From Shewanella sp. CG12_big_fil_rev_8_21_14_0_65_47_15 (GTDB taxonomy: Bacteria > Pseudomonadota > Gammaproteobacteria > Enterobacterales > Shewanellaceae), in the NCBI RefSeq assembly GCF_002783505.1, contig NZ_PFGL01000019.1, positions 124,001-188,000 on the forward strand: 64,000 bases of DNA. Direction: 5' to 3'. Every line of letters starts with the position of its first letter. Within the stretch, counting starts at the first letter, position 1. Shown one piece after another: positions 8,797 through 16,943 of the stretch. The position numbers and the translations under genes were made by a program. Under the pieces are notes generated by a model. That model was not told where the DNA came from. It saw only the letters and a list, made by a program, of their open reading frames with translations, and made no database searches.

Positions 8797-10209
8797 ATGA
8801 GTTTTACCTCCCTGGGCCTATCCGCCCCGATACTTAAAGCCGTCGCCGAACAGGGCTACGACACACCTTCGCCCATCCAAGCACAAGCGATTCCTGCTGT
8901 GCTTCAAGGCCAAGATGTGATGGCGGCCGCCCAAACAGGAACAGGTAAAACGGCAGGTTTCACCTTGCCTCTGCTCGAATTACTCAGCAAAGGTCAAAGG
9001 GCTCAGGCGGGTCAAGTACGCACCTTAGTGCTGACGCCCACTCGCGAGTTAGCCGCACAGGTTGCTGAAAGTGTTGAAACCTATGGCAAATATCTGCCGC
9101 TGCGCTCGGCCGTCGTATTTGGGGGTGTACCTATCAATCCACAAATCGCTAAGCTGCGCCACGGTGTCGATGTGTTGGTCGCCACGCCTGGTCGATTGAT
9201 GGATCTGTACAATCAAAAAGCGGTGAAGTTCAACCAGCTTGAGATCTTAGTCTTAGATGAAGCGGATCGCATGCTCGATATGGGCTTTATTCGTGATATC
9301 CGCAAGATCCTCGCCATATTACCTAAGCAGCGCCAAAACCTGATGTTCTCGGCGACTTTCTCCGACGAAATTCGTGAGTTGGCTAAGGGCTTAGTCAATA
9401 GTCCGGTTGAAATATCCGTCACACCGCGTAACGCGGCGGCCACTACGGTAAAACAATGGGTTTGCCCCGTCGATAAAACTCAAAAATCGGCGCTATTAAT
9501 CCAACTGATTAAACAGCACGATTGGCAACAAGTGCTGGTATTCTCACGCACTAAACACGGCGCCAACCGCTTAGCTAAAAATCTCGAAGAAGCCGGTATT
9601 AAAGCGGCGGCCATCCACGGTAACAAGAGTCAAACCGCGCGCACTAAGGCCTTAGCCGATTTTAAAACGGGCCAGGTTCGCGTATTAGTCGCGACCGATA
9701 TTGCCGCCCGCGGGTTAGATATAGATCAGTTACCTCAAGTGGTTAACTTCGACTTACCCAATGTACCCGAGGATTATGTGCACCGTATCGGCCGGACTGG
9801 GCGCGCGGGCGCTTCCGGACAAGCCGTGTCATTAGTGAGCAGTGAAGAAATCAAACTGCTGAACGATATCGAGCGTTTAATTAACCGCGTACTCGAGCGT
9901 GAAATAGTGGAAGGTTTCAGCCCGGTACACGCCTTGCCGGAATCACGCTTAAATGCGAGTGGCAAAAGTAACACAGTGAAGACCATTCCCAGCCGTCGCA
10001 ATCACCGTAGTGCGGGTAAGCCAGCCCCAAGGGCGGGTTCTGGCCGTGATGCCCAAAAAGCCGAAGGCAATAAAGACAATAGCCAACGTCAACAAAAAGC
10101 CTCGACACCCAAAAACCACGAACATAAAGATGGACAGCGCAGTGGTGATGTCGCCCGCGGCCATCAACCTAAGGATAAAAATCCAAGGCACGTCAAGCCA
10201 TGGGGATAA
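8797..10209 (+). CDS. rhlE: DEAD-box ATP-dependent RNA helicase RhlE
   Basis: A 470-residue DEAD-box helicase that unwinds short RNA duplexes, probably in ribosome assembly or RNA decay. The motif series is complete: Q motif in the first 30 residues (FTSLGLS...TPSPIQAQ), AQTGTGKT 45-52, PTREL 81-85, DEAD 154-157, SAT 185-187, ARGLD and HRIGRTGR in the second RecA domain. The tail after about residue 375 is a Lys/Arg/Gln/Asn-rich low-complexity extension, as in RhlE-type proteins. I chose the ATG at 8797, preceded by AAGAGA, over an upstream in-frame ATG at 8764, because the family N-terminus begins MSFTSLGLS. Confidence 0.93.
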   Translation: MSFTSLGLSAPILKAVAEQGYDTPSPIQAQAIPAVLQGQDVMAAAQTGTGKTAGFTLPLLELLSKGQRAQAGQVRTLVLTPTRELAAQVAESVETYGKYLPLRSAVVFGGVPINPQIAKLRHGVDVLVATPGRLMDLYNQKAVKFNQLEILVLDEADRMLDMGFIRDIRKILAILPKQRQNLMFSATFSDEIRELAKGLVNSPVEISVTPRNAAATTVKQWVCPVDKTQKSALLIQLIKQHDWQQVLVFSRTKHGANRLAKNLEEAGIKAAAIHGNKSQTARTKALADFKTGQVRVLVATDIAARGLDIDQLPQVVNFDLPNVPEDYVHRIGRTGRAGASGQAVSLVSSEEIKLLNDIERLINRVLEREIVEGFSPVHALPESRLNASGKSNTVKTIPSRRNHRSAGKPAPRAGSGRDAQKAEGNKDNSQRQQKASTPKNHEHKDGQRSGDVARGHQPKDKNPRHVKPWG

Positions 10210-10274
10210 TTTAACGGGCTCTCTTTAGCTCCAATAATCATCAGTTCAAATAAGCATTAGCTCCAATAAACATC

Positions 10275-10303
10275 AAGGGCCAAAATCCATAGATTTGGCC
10301 CTT
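10275..10303 (+). terminator. Stem-loop after rhlE
   Basis: A perfect 10-bp stem (AAGGGCCAAA / TTTGGCCCTT) with a 9-base loop, 66 bases after the rhlE stop. There is no clear T-run after it, so it is a weak intrinsic terminator or an RNA-stabilising hairpin. Confidence 0.5.
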
Positions 10304-10424
10304 GTGCGCTTAACAATGAAGCATCTCAGCCAGTTGCCGCTGATGGCTCAAATCGCTAACACTTGCATTCAGATTTAAGATCACAGAAGATCCCTTGGCC
10401 TTTTCATTGCCCTTAGCCTTATCC

Positions 10425-11735
10425 ATGACTCAATCTGCCGCGCCAACGCCTAACCCTGCCAATGTCCAAGCTACTGCCAATGCGGCTTTAGATCCTAAGG
10501 GAGCAGCGATATCGCAGGCAGAAGTGCTTAACACTCAGATCCGCTCGCAATTTCCCGTATTGAATCAAATGCTTGATAGCTATCCGCTCTGCTACCTCGA
10601 TACCGCGGCCACCAGCCAAAAACCGCAAAGCGTATTGGATGCGATGGCGCAGTATTACATTAATGACAATGCCAATGTGCACAGGGCTGCACACCAGTTA
10701 TCGGCGCGCTCGACGGTAAACTATGAAAAGGTGCGCGATCAATTACAGCAATTTTTACGGGCAAAACGCCGTGAAGAAATCATTTTCACCCATGGCACGA
10801 CCGAATCTATCAACTTAGTCGCCTTTGGGCTCACGGCGCAGCTCAATGCGGGCGATCTGATATTAATCGACACCGCCGCCCACCACGCCAATATCGTGCC
10901 CTGGCAGGAACTGGCCAAACGCACCGGCGCGGTGATTAAGCCCATTCCACTCGCGCAAGACTGCCGTTTGGATATCAACGCCTATCGAGCCTTGCTCGCT
11001 TTAAAGCCAAAAGTCGTTGCCCTGTGCCATGTTTCCAATGCCCTAGGCACAGTCAACCCAGTGGCACAACTAGTGCAATTGGCCAAGGCGGAGGGGGCCA
11101 TCACCTTAGTCGATGGCGCGCAGGCAATCGCCCATATACCTATCGATGTGACTGAAATCGATTGTGATTTTTACGTCTTCTCGGGACATAAAATGTATGG
11201 TCCAACTGGCGTTGGCGTGCTCTATGGCCGTTTCGAGGTTTTAGAGAGTCTCACGCCCCTACTCACGGGCGGTGAGATGATCAAACGTGTGAGCTTTGAG
11301 GCGACGGAATTTGGCAGTCTGCCGAATCGCTTAGAAGCGGGCACGCCGCCGATTGCCGAAGTGATAGGGTTAGGCGCCGCGATTCGCTTCCTCCAAACCG
11401 AACTCACACCCCAAGTTAGAGCCCATGAGGCCGAACTACTTCACTATTTACAAAGCCAATTGCGCGCACTCGGTGAGGTGCATTTATACGCCGCCTTCGA
11501 TGACAATATCGGTGTTGTCGCCTTTAACCTCGCCGATGAGCACCATCAAGATGTGGGCATTTTGTTAGATCAACAAGGGGTTGCCGTCCGTTGTGGTCAC
11601 CACTGCGCCATGCCATTGATGCAAAGCTTACACCTTAAGGGCTGTTGCCGTGCCTCTATTGGCATCTACACTAACAAAGCGGATATCGACCGTTTTATTA
11701 GCGCCCTCACCTCGGTAAAAGCGCTATTGCTGTGA
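10425..11735 (+). CDS. csdA: Cysteine desulfurase CsdA/SufS type
   Basis: A 436-residue PLP-dependent group II cysteine desulfurase that removes sulfur from L-cysteine as a persulfide for iron-sulfur cluster or other thio-cofactor synthesis. Visible landmarks: YLDTAATSQKP (substrate side), THGTTESINLVA, HHANIVPWQ, VDGAQ (PLP-ring Asp region), SGHKMYGPTG with the Schiff-base Lys, and the persulfide Cys in VRCGHHCAMPL. About 45 residues of Ala/Pro/Asn-rich sequence precede the conserved domain. A TTG at 10395, 30 bases upstream and in frame with AGAAG ahead of it, is an alternative start. csdE follows 109 bases on, giving the csdA-csdE pair. Confidence 0.93.
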   Translation: MTQSAAPTPNPANVQATANAALDPKGAAISQAEVLNTQIRSQFPVLNQMLDSYPLCYLDTAATSQKPQSVLDAMAQYYINDNANVHRAAHQLSARSTVNYEKVRDQLQQFLRAKRREEIIFTHGTTESINLVAFGLTAQLNAGDLILIDTAAHHANIVPWQELAKRTGAVIKPIPLAQDCRLDINAYRALLALKPKVVALCHVSNALGTVNPVAQLVQLAKAEGAITLVDGAQAIAHIPIDVTEIDCDFYVFSGHKMYGPTGVGVLYGRFEVLESLTPLLTGGEMIKRVSFEATEFGSLPNRLEAGTPPIAEVIGLGAAIRFLQTELTPQVRAHEAELLHYLQSQLRALGEVHLYAAFDDNIGVVAFNLADEHHQDVGILLDQQGVAVRCGHHCAMPLMQSLHLKGCCRASIGIYTNKADIDRFISALTSVKALLL

Positions 11736-11760
11736 TTGATAATGGCTGTGATTGATAATG
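11729..11760. repeat. 16-bp perfect tandem duplication over the csdA stop
   Basis: GCTGTGATTGATAATG occurs twice back to back. The first copy contains the csdA stop codon, so the duplication did not change the protein. A second, looser repeat (CGTAAAATCA-type units) follows at about 11791-11836. Confidence 0.9.
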
Positions 11761-11844
11761 GCTAAGTCGACTATGGCTCAATCTCTAAGCTCGTAAAATC
11801 AACAGACGCATAAAATCAGCAGGCCCGTAAAATCAGGATTCACT

Positions 11845-12285
11845 ATGACAACTCAGCCAAGGCCACTCGAGGCCGATTTTCACTATCCAGTGCAGGATGC
11901 AGGCACTCTTATCGCACGCTTCACACAGGCGGCAAATTGGCAGGAAAGATACCGCCAAATTATGTTGCTTGGCAAAGATTTACCTAGCTTAAGCCTTGAG
12001 TTTCGCCTCGATGCGGTAAAGGTACAGGGCTGTGAAAGTGATGCCTGGCTCTACCACTTAGCCCAAGCGGGTAAACACTACTATTTAGCCGATAGCGACG
12101 CCCGTATCGTCAAGGGGTTGATTGGCTTATTGCTCGGTGCCTATCAAGGTAAAACCGCGCAGGAAATCCAAGATTTTGACCCCAATGCCTATTTCACGCA
12201 ATTGGGGCTAGCAGGCCAACTGAGCCCGTCCCGCACTAACGGCCTTAATGCACTTGCAAGGGCAATCAAAGACTGCACCCTATAA
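11845..12285 (+). CDS. csdE: Sulfur acceptor protein CsdE (SufE family)
   Basis: A 146-residue SufE-domain protein that accepts the persulfide from CsdA and stimulates its desulfurase activity. Conserved segments are ANWQERYRQIMLLGK (residues about 30-44) and VQGCESDAWL with the acceptor cysteine at about residue 61. The closing helix, SPSRTNGLNAL, is typical of the fold. Start is ATG after CAGGATTC. Its position directly after csdA supports CsdE rather than SufE of a suf operon, as no sufBCD genes are present. Confidence 0.92.
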   Translation: MTTQPRPLEADFHYPVQDAGTLIARFTQAANWQERYRQIMLLGKDLPSLSLEFRLDAVKVQGCESDAWLYHLAQAGKHYYLADSDARIVKGLIGLLLGAYQGKTAQEIQDFDPNAYFTQLGLAGQLSPSRTNGLNALARAIKDCTL

Positions 12286-12402
12286 CCAGAAGAGATTCAA
12301 ATTTACAGCCTAGATAGCCAAAAAAGGGATTTAATCAAAGACTTCAACCGCCGTTATAGGGTATAAAGAAGTTACATTTGCGTTAATGGATAGGAACCGA
12401 GC

Positions 12403-13569
12403 ATGCCCAACAAGGCAGTCAATCACCCACGTCGAACCCTGCTTAAAGGCCTTGGCGCAGCCACACTGTTAAGCCAAATGGCCAGTTTCCCAAGCTTAGC
12501 CGCCGCTCCCAGACGGCTCTATATCGATGGTTTATCGTTTCTTCCCGATGACTTAGGTGATGTAACTGCTTCTAAACTCGATGCCTATCTCTGTGATATT
12601 TCCGCTATTGAAACCATAGAACAGGCCGATGGTACTCAAAACTACAAACGCACCTATAAGGCCTGTATGGAAAGCATTAAGCAGGCCGCCAAACGGGTAA
12701 GCGAACATCCGGATAGTTTGCTGCAAGGTCTGACGGGGCGCGATATCCAGCTTGCACGGGAGAGCCAACGAACGGCGGTATTTTTTCAAATTCAAGGCGC
12801 GGATTGTGTCGAAGAAGACAGCGATGCCAACCAATGGGCACGCCTCGATGAATTCCATCAGCAGGGGCTACGGGCACTGCAACTCACTCACCACTATGGC
12901 AATACCTTCGCCGGAGGCGCCTTAGACAGTGGTGCTAGCGGTGGACTCAATAACCCACTCACCGCCCACGGACGAGCACTGATTGCCAAGCTTAACCATG
13001 CCAATATCCTTGTCGATATGAGCCACTCCAGCGCCCAAACCGCCTTAGATGTGGCGAAAATAACTCAGTCCCCCATAGTGCAAAGCCACGGCGCAGCCCG
13101 CGGCATAGTCAATCATGCCCGCTGTTCACCCGATGAAGTGATCCGCGCCATTGCCAATACGGGTGGGGTGTTTGGGGTATTTATGATGAGCTTTTGGCTG
13201 ACCAATAAACCCGTGCCTACTATCGATGACTATATTCGACAACTAGAATATATCGCCCGGGTTGGTGGGGTGGATAGTGTCGCCATCGCTAACGATTTTC
13301 CGCTACGCGGCCAAGAAAATCTGTTAGCACTGAATAACGATAACGCCCAGGGCATTAAAGAGTATCAAGAATGGTGGTACAGCCTAAGGGCCAAAAAAGT
13401 ATTAGGCTTCGATGCAGAACCAAGACACGTAGTGATCCCCGAGCTAAATCATATCGACCGAATGAGTCGTATCGATGACGCCCTCGCCAAGGCACGCTTT
13501 AAGTCCACCGACCGCGACCGCTTTATGGGCGGCAACTGGCAAAGGGTGCTTAATAACGTACTAGTGTAA
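12403..13569 (+). CDS. M19 membrane-dipeptidase-like protein with altered metal site
   Basis: A 388-residue member of the renal dipeptidase (M19) family. The N-terminus HPRRTLLKGLGA is a likely Tat signal followed by a hydrophobic stretch ending near LAAA (residues 31-35), so it should be periplasmic. Two late metal-binding histidines are kept: DMSH (His about 208) and QSHGAARG (His about 229). The early HxD pair of the usual DGHxD is replaced by DGLSF (42-46), and the bridging Glu of the GxEG motif is Gln (QIQG, 129-132). Three of five expected zinc ligands are therefore missing. It may be a non-hydrolytic or altered-specificity relative. No operon partner. Confidence 0.8.
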   Translation: MPNKAVNHPRRTLLKGLGAATLLSQMASFPSLAAAPRRLYIDGLSFLPDDLGDVTASKLDAYLCDISAIETIEQADGTQNYKRTYKACMESIKQAAKRVSEHPDSLLQGLTGRDIQLARESQRTAVFFQIQGADCVEEDSDANQWARLDEFHQQGLRALQLTHHYGNTFAGGALDSGASGGLNNPLTAHGRALIAKLNHANILVDMSHSSAQTALDVAKITQSPIVQSHGAARGIVNHARCSPDEVIRAIANTGGVFGVFMMSFWLTNKPVPTIDDYIRQLEYIARVGGVDSVAIANDFPLRGQENLLALNNDNAQGIKEYQEWWYSLRAKKVLGFDAEPRHVVIPELNHIDRMSRIDDALAKARFKSTDRDRFMGGNWQRVLNNVLV

Positions 13570-13641
13570 ATGCCATAGTTATATCGACCCGTTTGATTTT
13601 AATGTTGACGAGCTAACTTACAGGACAAAGGGCCGCCCTGA

Positions 13642-13959
13642 TCAATCGTAAAATACCGCGAGCCAGAGGGTTTCGCTATGAGTCGAAGTCGAAGCGACAC
13701 GGTGTTTTTGATGGGGCAAAATAGTTAAGTAGTCCCCAGGGGTTAATATCACCAGCTCACCCTGCGCAAATTCTAAGGCCGCCTCCCCCTTAAGTAAGAT
13801 CACAAACTCATGTTGGGTTTGGTCGTACCATTGCCCGGCTGGGGTCGATTGCCCATGGGAGATAATGCGCTCGATAGTCACATTGGAACTCACCGCCAAT
13901 TTTTCAAATACCTCCGCAGAAAGATCGACGGGGATATCACTAAAAAAATTGTGAACCAT
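13642..13959 (-). CDS. Small cupin-domain protein
   Basis: A 105-residue single cupin barrel. The core shows QHEFVILLKGEAALEF (cupin motif 1) and PGDYLTILPHQKHRV (motif 2). Metal-ligand candidates are His and Glu in QHE and His in the KHRV segment; the first motif carries one His where classical cupins have two. Such proteins bind small ligands or act as epimerases, isomerases or sensors; the substrate cannot be told. The gene is divergent from the YwqK-repeat gene and convergent with the dipeptidase-like gene. Confidence 0.82.
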   Translation of the reverse strand: MVHNFFSDIPVDLSAEVFEKLAVSSNVTIERIISHGQSTPAGQWYDQTQHEFVILLKGEAALEFAQGELVILTPGDYLTILPHQKHRVASTSTHSETLWLAVFYD

Positions 13960-14143
13960 TTTTTATCCTTATCTTGTTCCAATTTATGGGCCATTCCGTC
14001 CCATATATTCGGGTATTTTAACGAATACAAGATTGAGAAATGAAACCATAAACCGCTATGATATGCGCACTGAAAACTCACCAACTGTGAGTATCCCTCA
14101 GATAAGCTTATTGTTTTACATATGGATATGGAGATTTCGCCCG

Positions 14144-16309
14144 ATGTCGTTGTTTCGCGCACTCAAAGCTAAGTTGTTTAATTCCCGAGAAAATCACCAC
14201 GAGCCAAAAAACATTCAGATTCAAACTGAATCACAAGCACTCAGCCAAACACAAACGCTAATGCAAGAACCGCCGATAGCAGCACTCCAATTCCAGCGTC
14301 ATTTCAGCTTAAAAATCCATGCAACAGAGGCTGACGCAACCTCGCGGGAAGAGGATGCCACTCACGGCATAATGCTTTATCACTACGACACCCCCCAAGC
14401 CATAGAACTCTTAGGCTGGGAAAACGCGCATGAATGCTGTGACTTTCACCATACCGAATTCGACCGCCTCGAAATCGACAACTCATCTCCTTTCCCCGAA
14501 CAACACTTTTGGCTCGGCAAGGAAAAAGTCTGCAGTATCATTCCCAAACAAAACGGCCAAACAAAAGAGCTGCGACAGGTTGAGCTTAACAATCTAGAGG
14601 CTTTATTGAGAAGCCACTTTACGCTAGATGCAGACAATATAGTGCAAGGCGATATTCAAGACTACGCTAGCCTCACAGGAAAATTGCATCGTACTTTCCA
14701 TCAAATTGATACCGAGCAAGGCCTAAGGATCTTAAGAATTGTCACCCAAGCCCCGGATCTGACCCAAGCCGTTGACTCAAACTATTTTGGTGAACGAGAG
14801 GGGGTGACCCGCCAGTTCGATGCCCTTGGTACTTTGTTATTTGAGGGGCACTTCGTCAATGATCAGCAACTTGGGGTGCAAACTTGGTATGACCATGATG
14901 GCAGGATCAATCAAAGGGAAGACCGCCATCCCAATGGCATGTATATCAGCCACTACTATGAAGATGGTCAGCTCAAAGAAACCGCAGAACTTGACAGCGA
15001 TGGCCGCTATATCAACACCTTAACCCGTTACTATCCTTCAGGCCAAGTGCAGCTTATCCGCCCTTTGTTGACCGATACGCTCCATGGTATCGAAAAACAA
15101 TATTATCAGGATGGCTCGCTAGAAGCGGAAAGACACTACGACCAAGGCCGTGAATATCGAGCCACTTGGTACCATGCTAATGGTGTCATTAAGCAAAAAA
15201 TGTCTACCGATCATTCGGGCAAAGTCATTGAAGAGTTTTACGACACAGGCAAGCCCGCATGGCGTGAATCATTTAATGCGAACGGCAAGTTACAGGGCGA
15301 AAGCCTAAAATGGCACCCTAATGGTCAGCTCGAAGAGCAGAATTATTTTGAGAACGGCAAAGAGCAAGGTACCGCCCTCTGGTACCATGAGAATGGCCAG
15401 CTCGCCCTAGAAATTGACTTAGAAAATGGGTTAAGGGAAGGCCAATTTAGAAGCTACTTCCCGAGCGGAGTGCTTTCGGCCGAGGGCCAATATAAAGACA
15501 ATCTTTCAATTGCCCCATTTATCGAATACTACGAAAACCAGCAAATTCAAATGTATCTGCCCCACACGGCGGGCAATCGCGACGGCACCGCTCGCTGGTT
15601 CTATGAAGACGGCACTATTCGTTCTATTTCGGTATATGAAGTCCGCGAGGGCCAAGGGTATCTTAAGGAGTCGAGCTTCTATAATGAGCAGGGCGTGCTA
15701 ACCTCGTATCAGCACCATTCCAACACCCGCTGTGGTTATATTCTTGAGAATAATCAAAGGGAATATTATCAAGAGGGCATAGCTGACACCCGTATCGAAT
15801 ACTATGAAAATGGGGCAATTCGTTGGTTATTAACCCGAACCTTGGGTGATATCTTTAGCGCTAAAACCTTGTCCCCGGAAGGCGTGATACTCGAAACGGG
15901 CACGCTCAAGATCCTTGACGATAACTACACAGACATAGGCCATTGGCAGAGGTTTAATGCCCAAGGCCAAGTGAACCGCGAAGTCTGGCTAGATGACCAA
16001 GGTGTGCTCATCGAAAGCCGTCACTACTTTGATGCTAATGAAGATGGATCTGATCAGGCTGAGGCAGCCATTCTGTCCTATCAGCTCAAATATGATCCCG
16101 CGAGCAAACTCTATGGAATGAAACGCTATCACCCCAATGGTCGCCTCGCTGAAGAGGGTAATCTGAATATCCAAGGACAAGAAAAATTCTGGGTAGGCAT
16201 TCATAATCAATATGATGAGCAAGGTAAGCTTAAGCTCTCAGAAACCTACACTATGGCAGGTGAGCCAATAGAACATACCACTAATTCTAGCTCGATTATG
16301 TTTAATTAA
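14144..16309 (+). CDS. Large YwqK-repeat (MORN-like) protein
   Basis: A 721-residue protein. After an N-terminal part (about residues 1-220) without a recognised domain, it is built of many repeats of about 22-25 residues of the form xYxNGxLxxExxxxxGxxxGxxxxY (examples: WHPNGQLEEQNYFENGKEQG, YHENGQLALEIDLENGLREG). These are YwqK/MORN-2 type repeats, which form a beta-hairpin ladder. In some Bacillus loci YwqK acts as antitoxin to a YeeF-type LXG toxin; no toxin gene is next to this one. I chose ATG 14144, preceded by GGAGA, over an upstream in-frame TTG at 14033. No signal peptide, so probably cytoplasmic. Confidence 0.8.
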   Translation: MSLFRALKAKLFNSRENHHEPKNIQIQTESQALSQTQTLMQEPPIAALQFQRHFSLKIHATEADATSREEDATHGIMLYHYDTPQAIELLGWENAHECCDFHHTEFDRLEIDNSSPFPEQHFWLGKEKVCSIIPKQNGQTKELRQVELNNLEALLRSHFTLDADNIVQGDIQDYASLTGKLHRTFHQIDTEQGLRILRIVTQAPDLTQAVDSNYFGEREGVTRQFDALGTLLFEGHFVNDQQLGVQTWYDHDGRINQREDRHPNGMYISHYYEDGQLKETAELDSDGRYINTLTRYYPSGQVQLIRPLLTDTLHGIEKQYYQDGSLEAERHYDQGREYRATWYHANGVIKQKMSTDHSGKVIEEFYDTGKPAWRESFNANGKLQGESLKWHPNGQLEEQNYFENGKEQGTALWYHENGQLALEIDLENGLREGQFRSYFPSGVLSAEGQYKDNLSIAPFIEYYENQQIQMYLPHTAGNRDGTARWFYEDGTIRSISVYEVREGQGYLKESSFYNEQGVLTSYQHHSNTRCGYILENNQREYYQEGIADTRIEYYENGAIRWLLTRTLGDIFSAKTLSPEGVILETGTLKILDDNYTDIGHWQRFNAQGQVNREVWLDDQGVLIESRHYFDANEDGSDQAEAAILSYQLKYDPASKLYGMKRYHPNGRLAEEGNLNIQGQEKFWVGIHNQYDEQGKLKLSETYTMAGEPIEHTTNSSSIMFN

Positions 16310-16333
16310 TGTTGAGTTTTTAGGGCGGAAAAT

Positions 16334-16367
16334 TAAAGTAAGCCTCAGTAAAATAAGGCTTACTTTA
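16334..16367. terminator. Bidirectional stem-loop between convergent genes
   Basis: A perfect 12-bp stem, TAAAGTAAGCCT / AGGCTTACTTTA, with a 10-base loop, between the ends of the YwqK-repeat gene and the PH-domain gene. Short A/T runs lie on both sides. Confidence 0.7.
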
Positions 16368-16397
16368 GATCATTGTAGAAACGCAATAAACGGAAAA

Positions 16398-16772
16398 CTA
16401 AAGCGCAAAAGTGGCGATCGTTTTTTGAATGCCGACCACATCTGTACCGCGTTTAAGCTCTTTGACTAATGGCTCACGCTGGCCTGAGATCCAAATTTTA
16501 AGCTCGGCATCCATATCGAAATGGCCTGTGGTTTCCACTTCAAAATGGGTAATAGATTTATAGGGCACTGAATGATAAGTGACTTTTTTACCCGTCATGC
16601 CCTGCTTATCGATTAAGATCAGGCGTTTATTGGTAAAAATAAACAGATCGCGGATCACTTTATAGGCAAGTTTGAGTTCTTCCTGGATCCCCATAATCGG
16701 CCTTAACTCCTCGGCAAGCTCCTGTAAATCCACCTCGGAGGCATTGCCCAGTAAACCGTCTAATAATCCCAT
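16398..16772 (-). CDS. Bacterial PH-domain protein (YvbH/DUF1696 type)
   Basis: A 124-residue protein starting MGLLDGLLGN, followed by a bacterial pleckstrin-homology fold with the usual motifs IRDLFIFTNKRLILID (about residues 43-58) and VPYKSITHFEVET (about 70-82). The start at 16772 has AGGGGA at good spacing; an in-frame upstream ATG at 16820 lacks one and would add residues unlike the family. No membrane segment. These small proteins are common and of unknown function. Confidence 0.85.
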   Translation of the reverse strand: MGLLDGLLGNASEVDLQELAEELRPIMGIQEELKLAYKVIRDLFIFTNKRLILIDKQGMTGKKVTYHSVPYKSITHFEVETTGHFDMDAELKIWISGQREPLVKELKRGTDVVGIQKTIATFAL

Positions 16773-16943
16773 AGTTACATCCCCTATTATTAATTTTATT
16801 TCAATAAGATATCCGCTCATTACCCCCTGTGCAACACAAGTTAATGGGCGGACATAAACTGGGCTTAAAAGATCGATTTAACGGGCTGATTTAACGTGAA
16901 ATACTCGCTCAGTATCAGCTCATCTTGAGTATAAAGCCGCTAC

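Noticed and set aside
14144..16309. YwqK antitoxin of a toxin-antitoxin pair
   Set aside because: There is no toxin gene on either side (a cupin gene and a PH-domain gene are the neighbours), and the length is unusual for an antitoxin.
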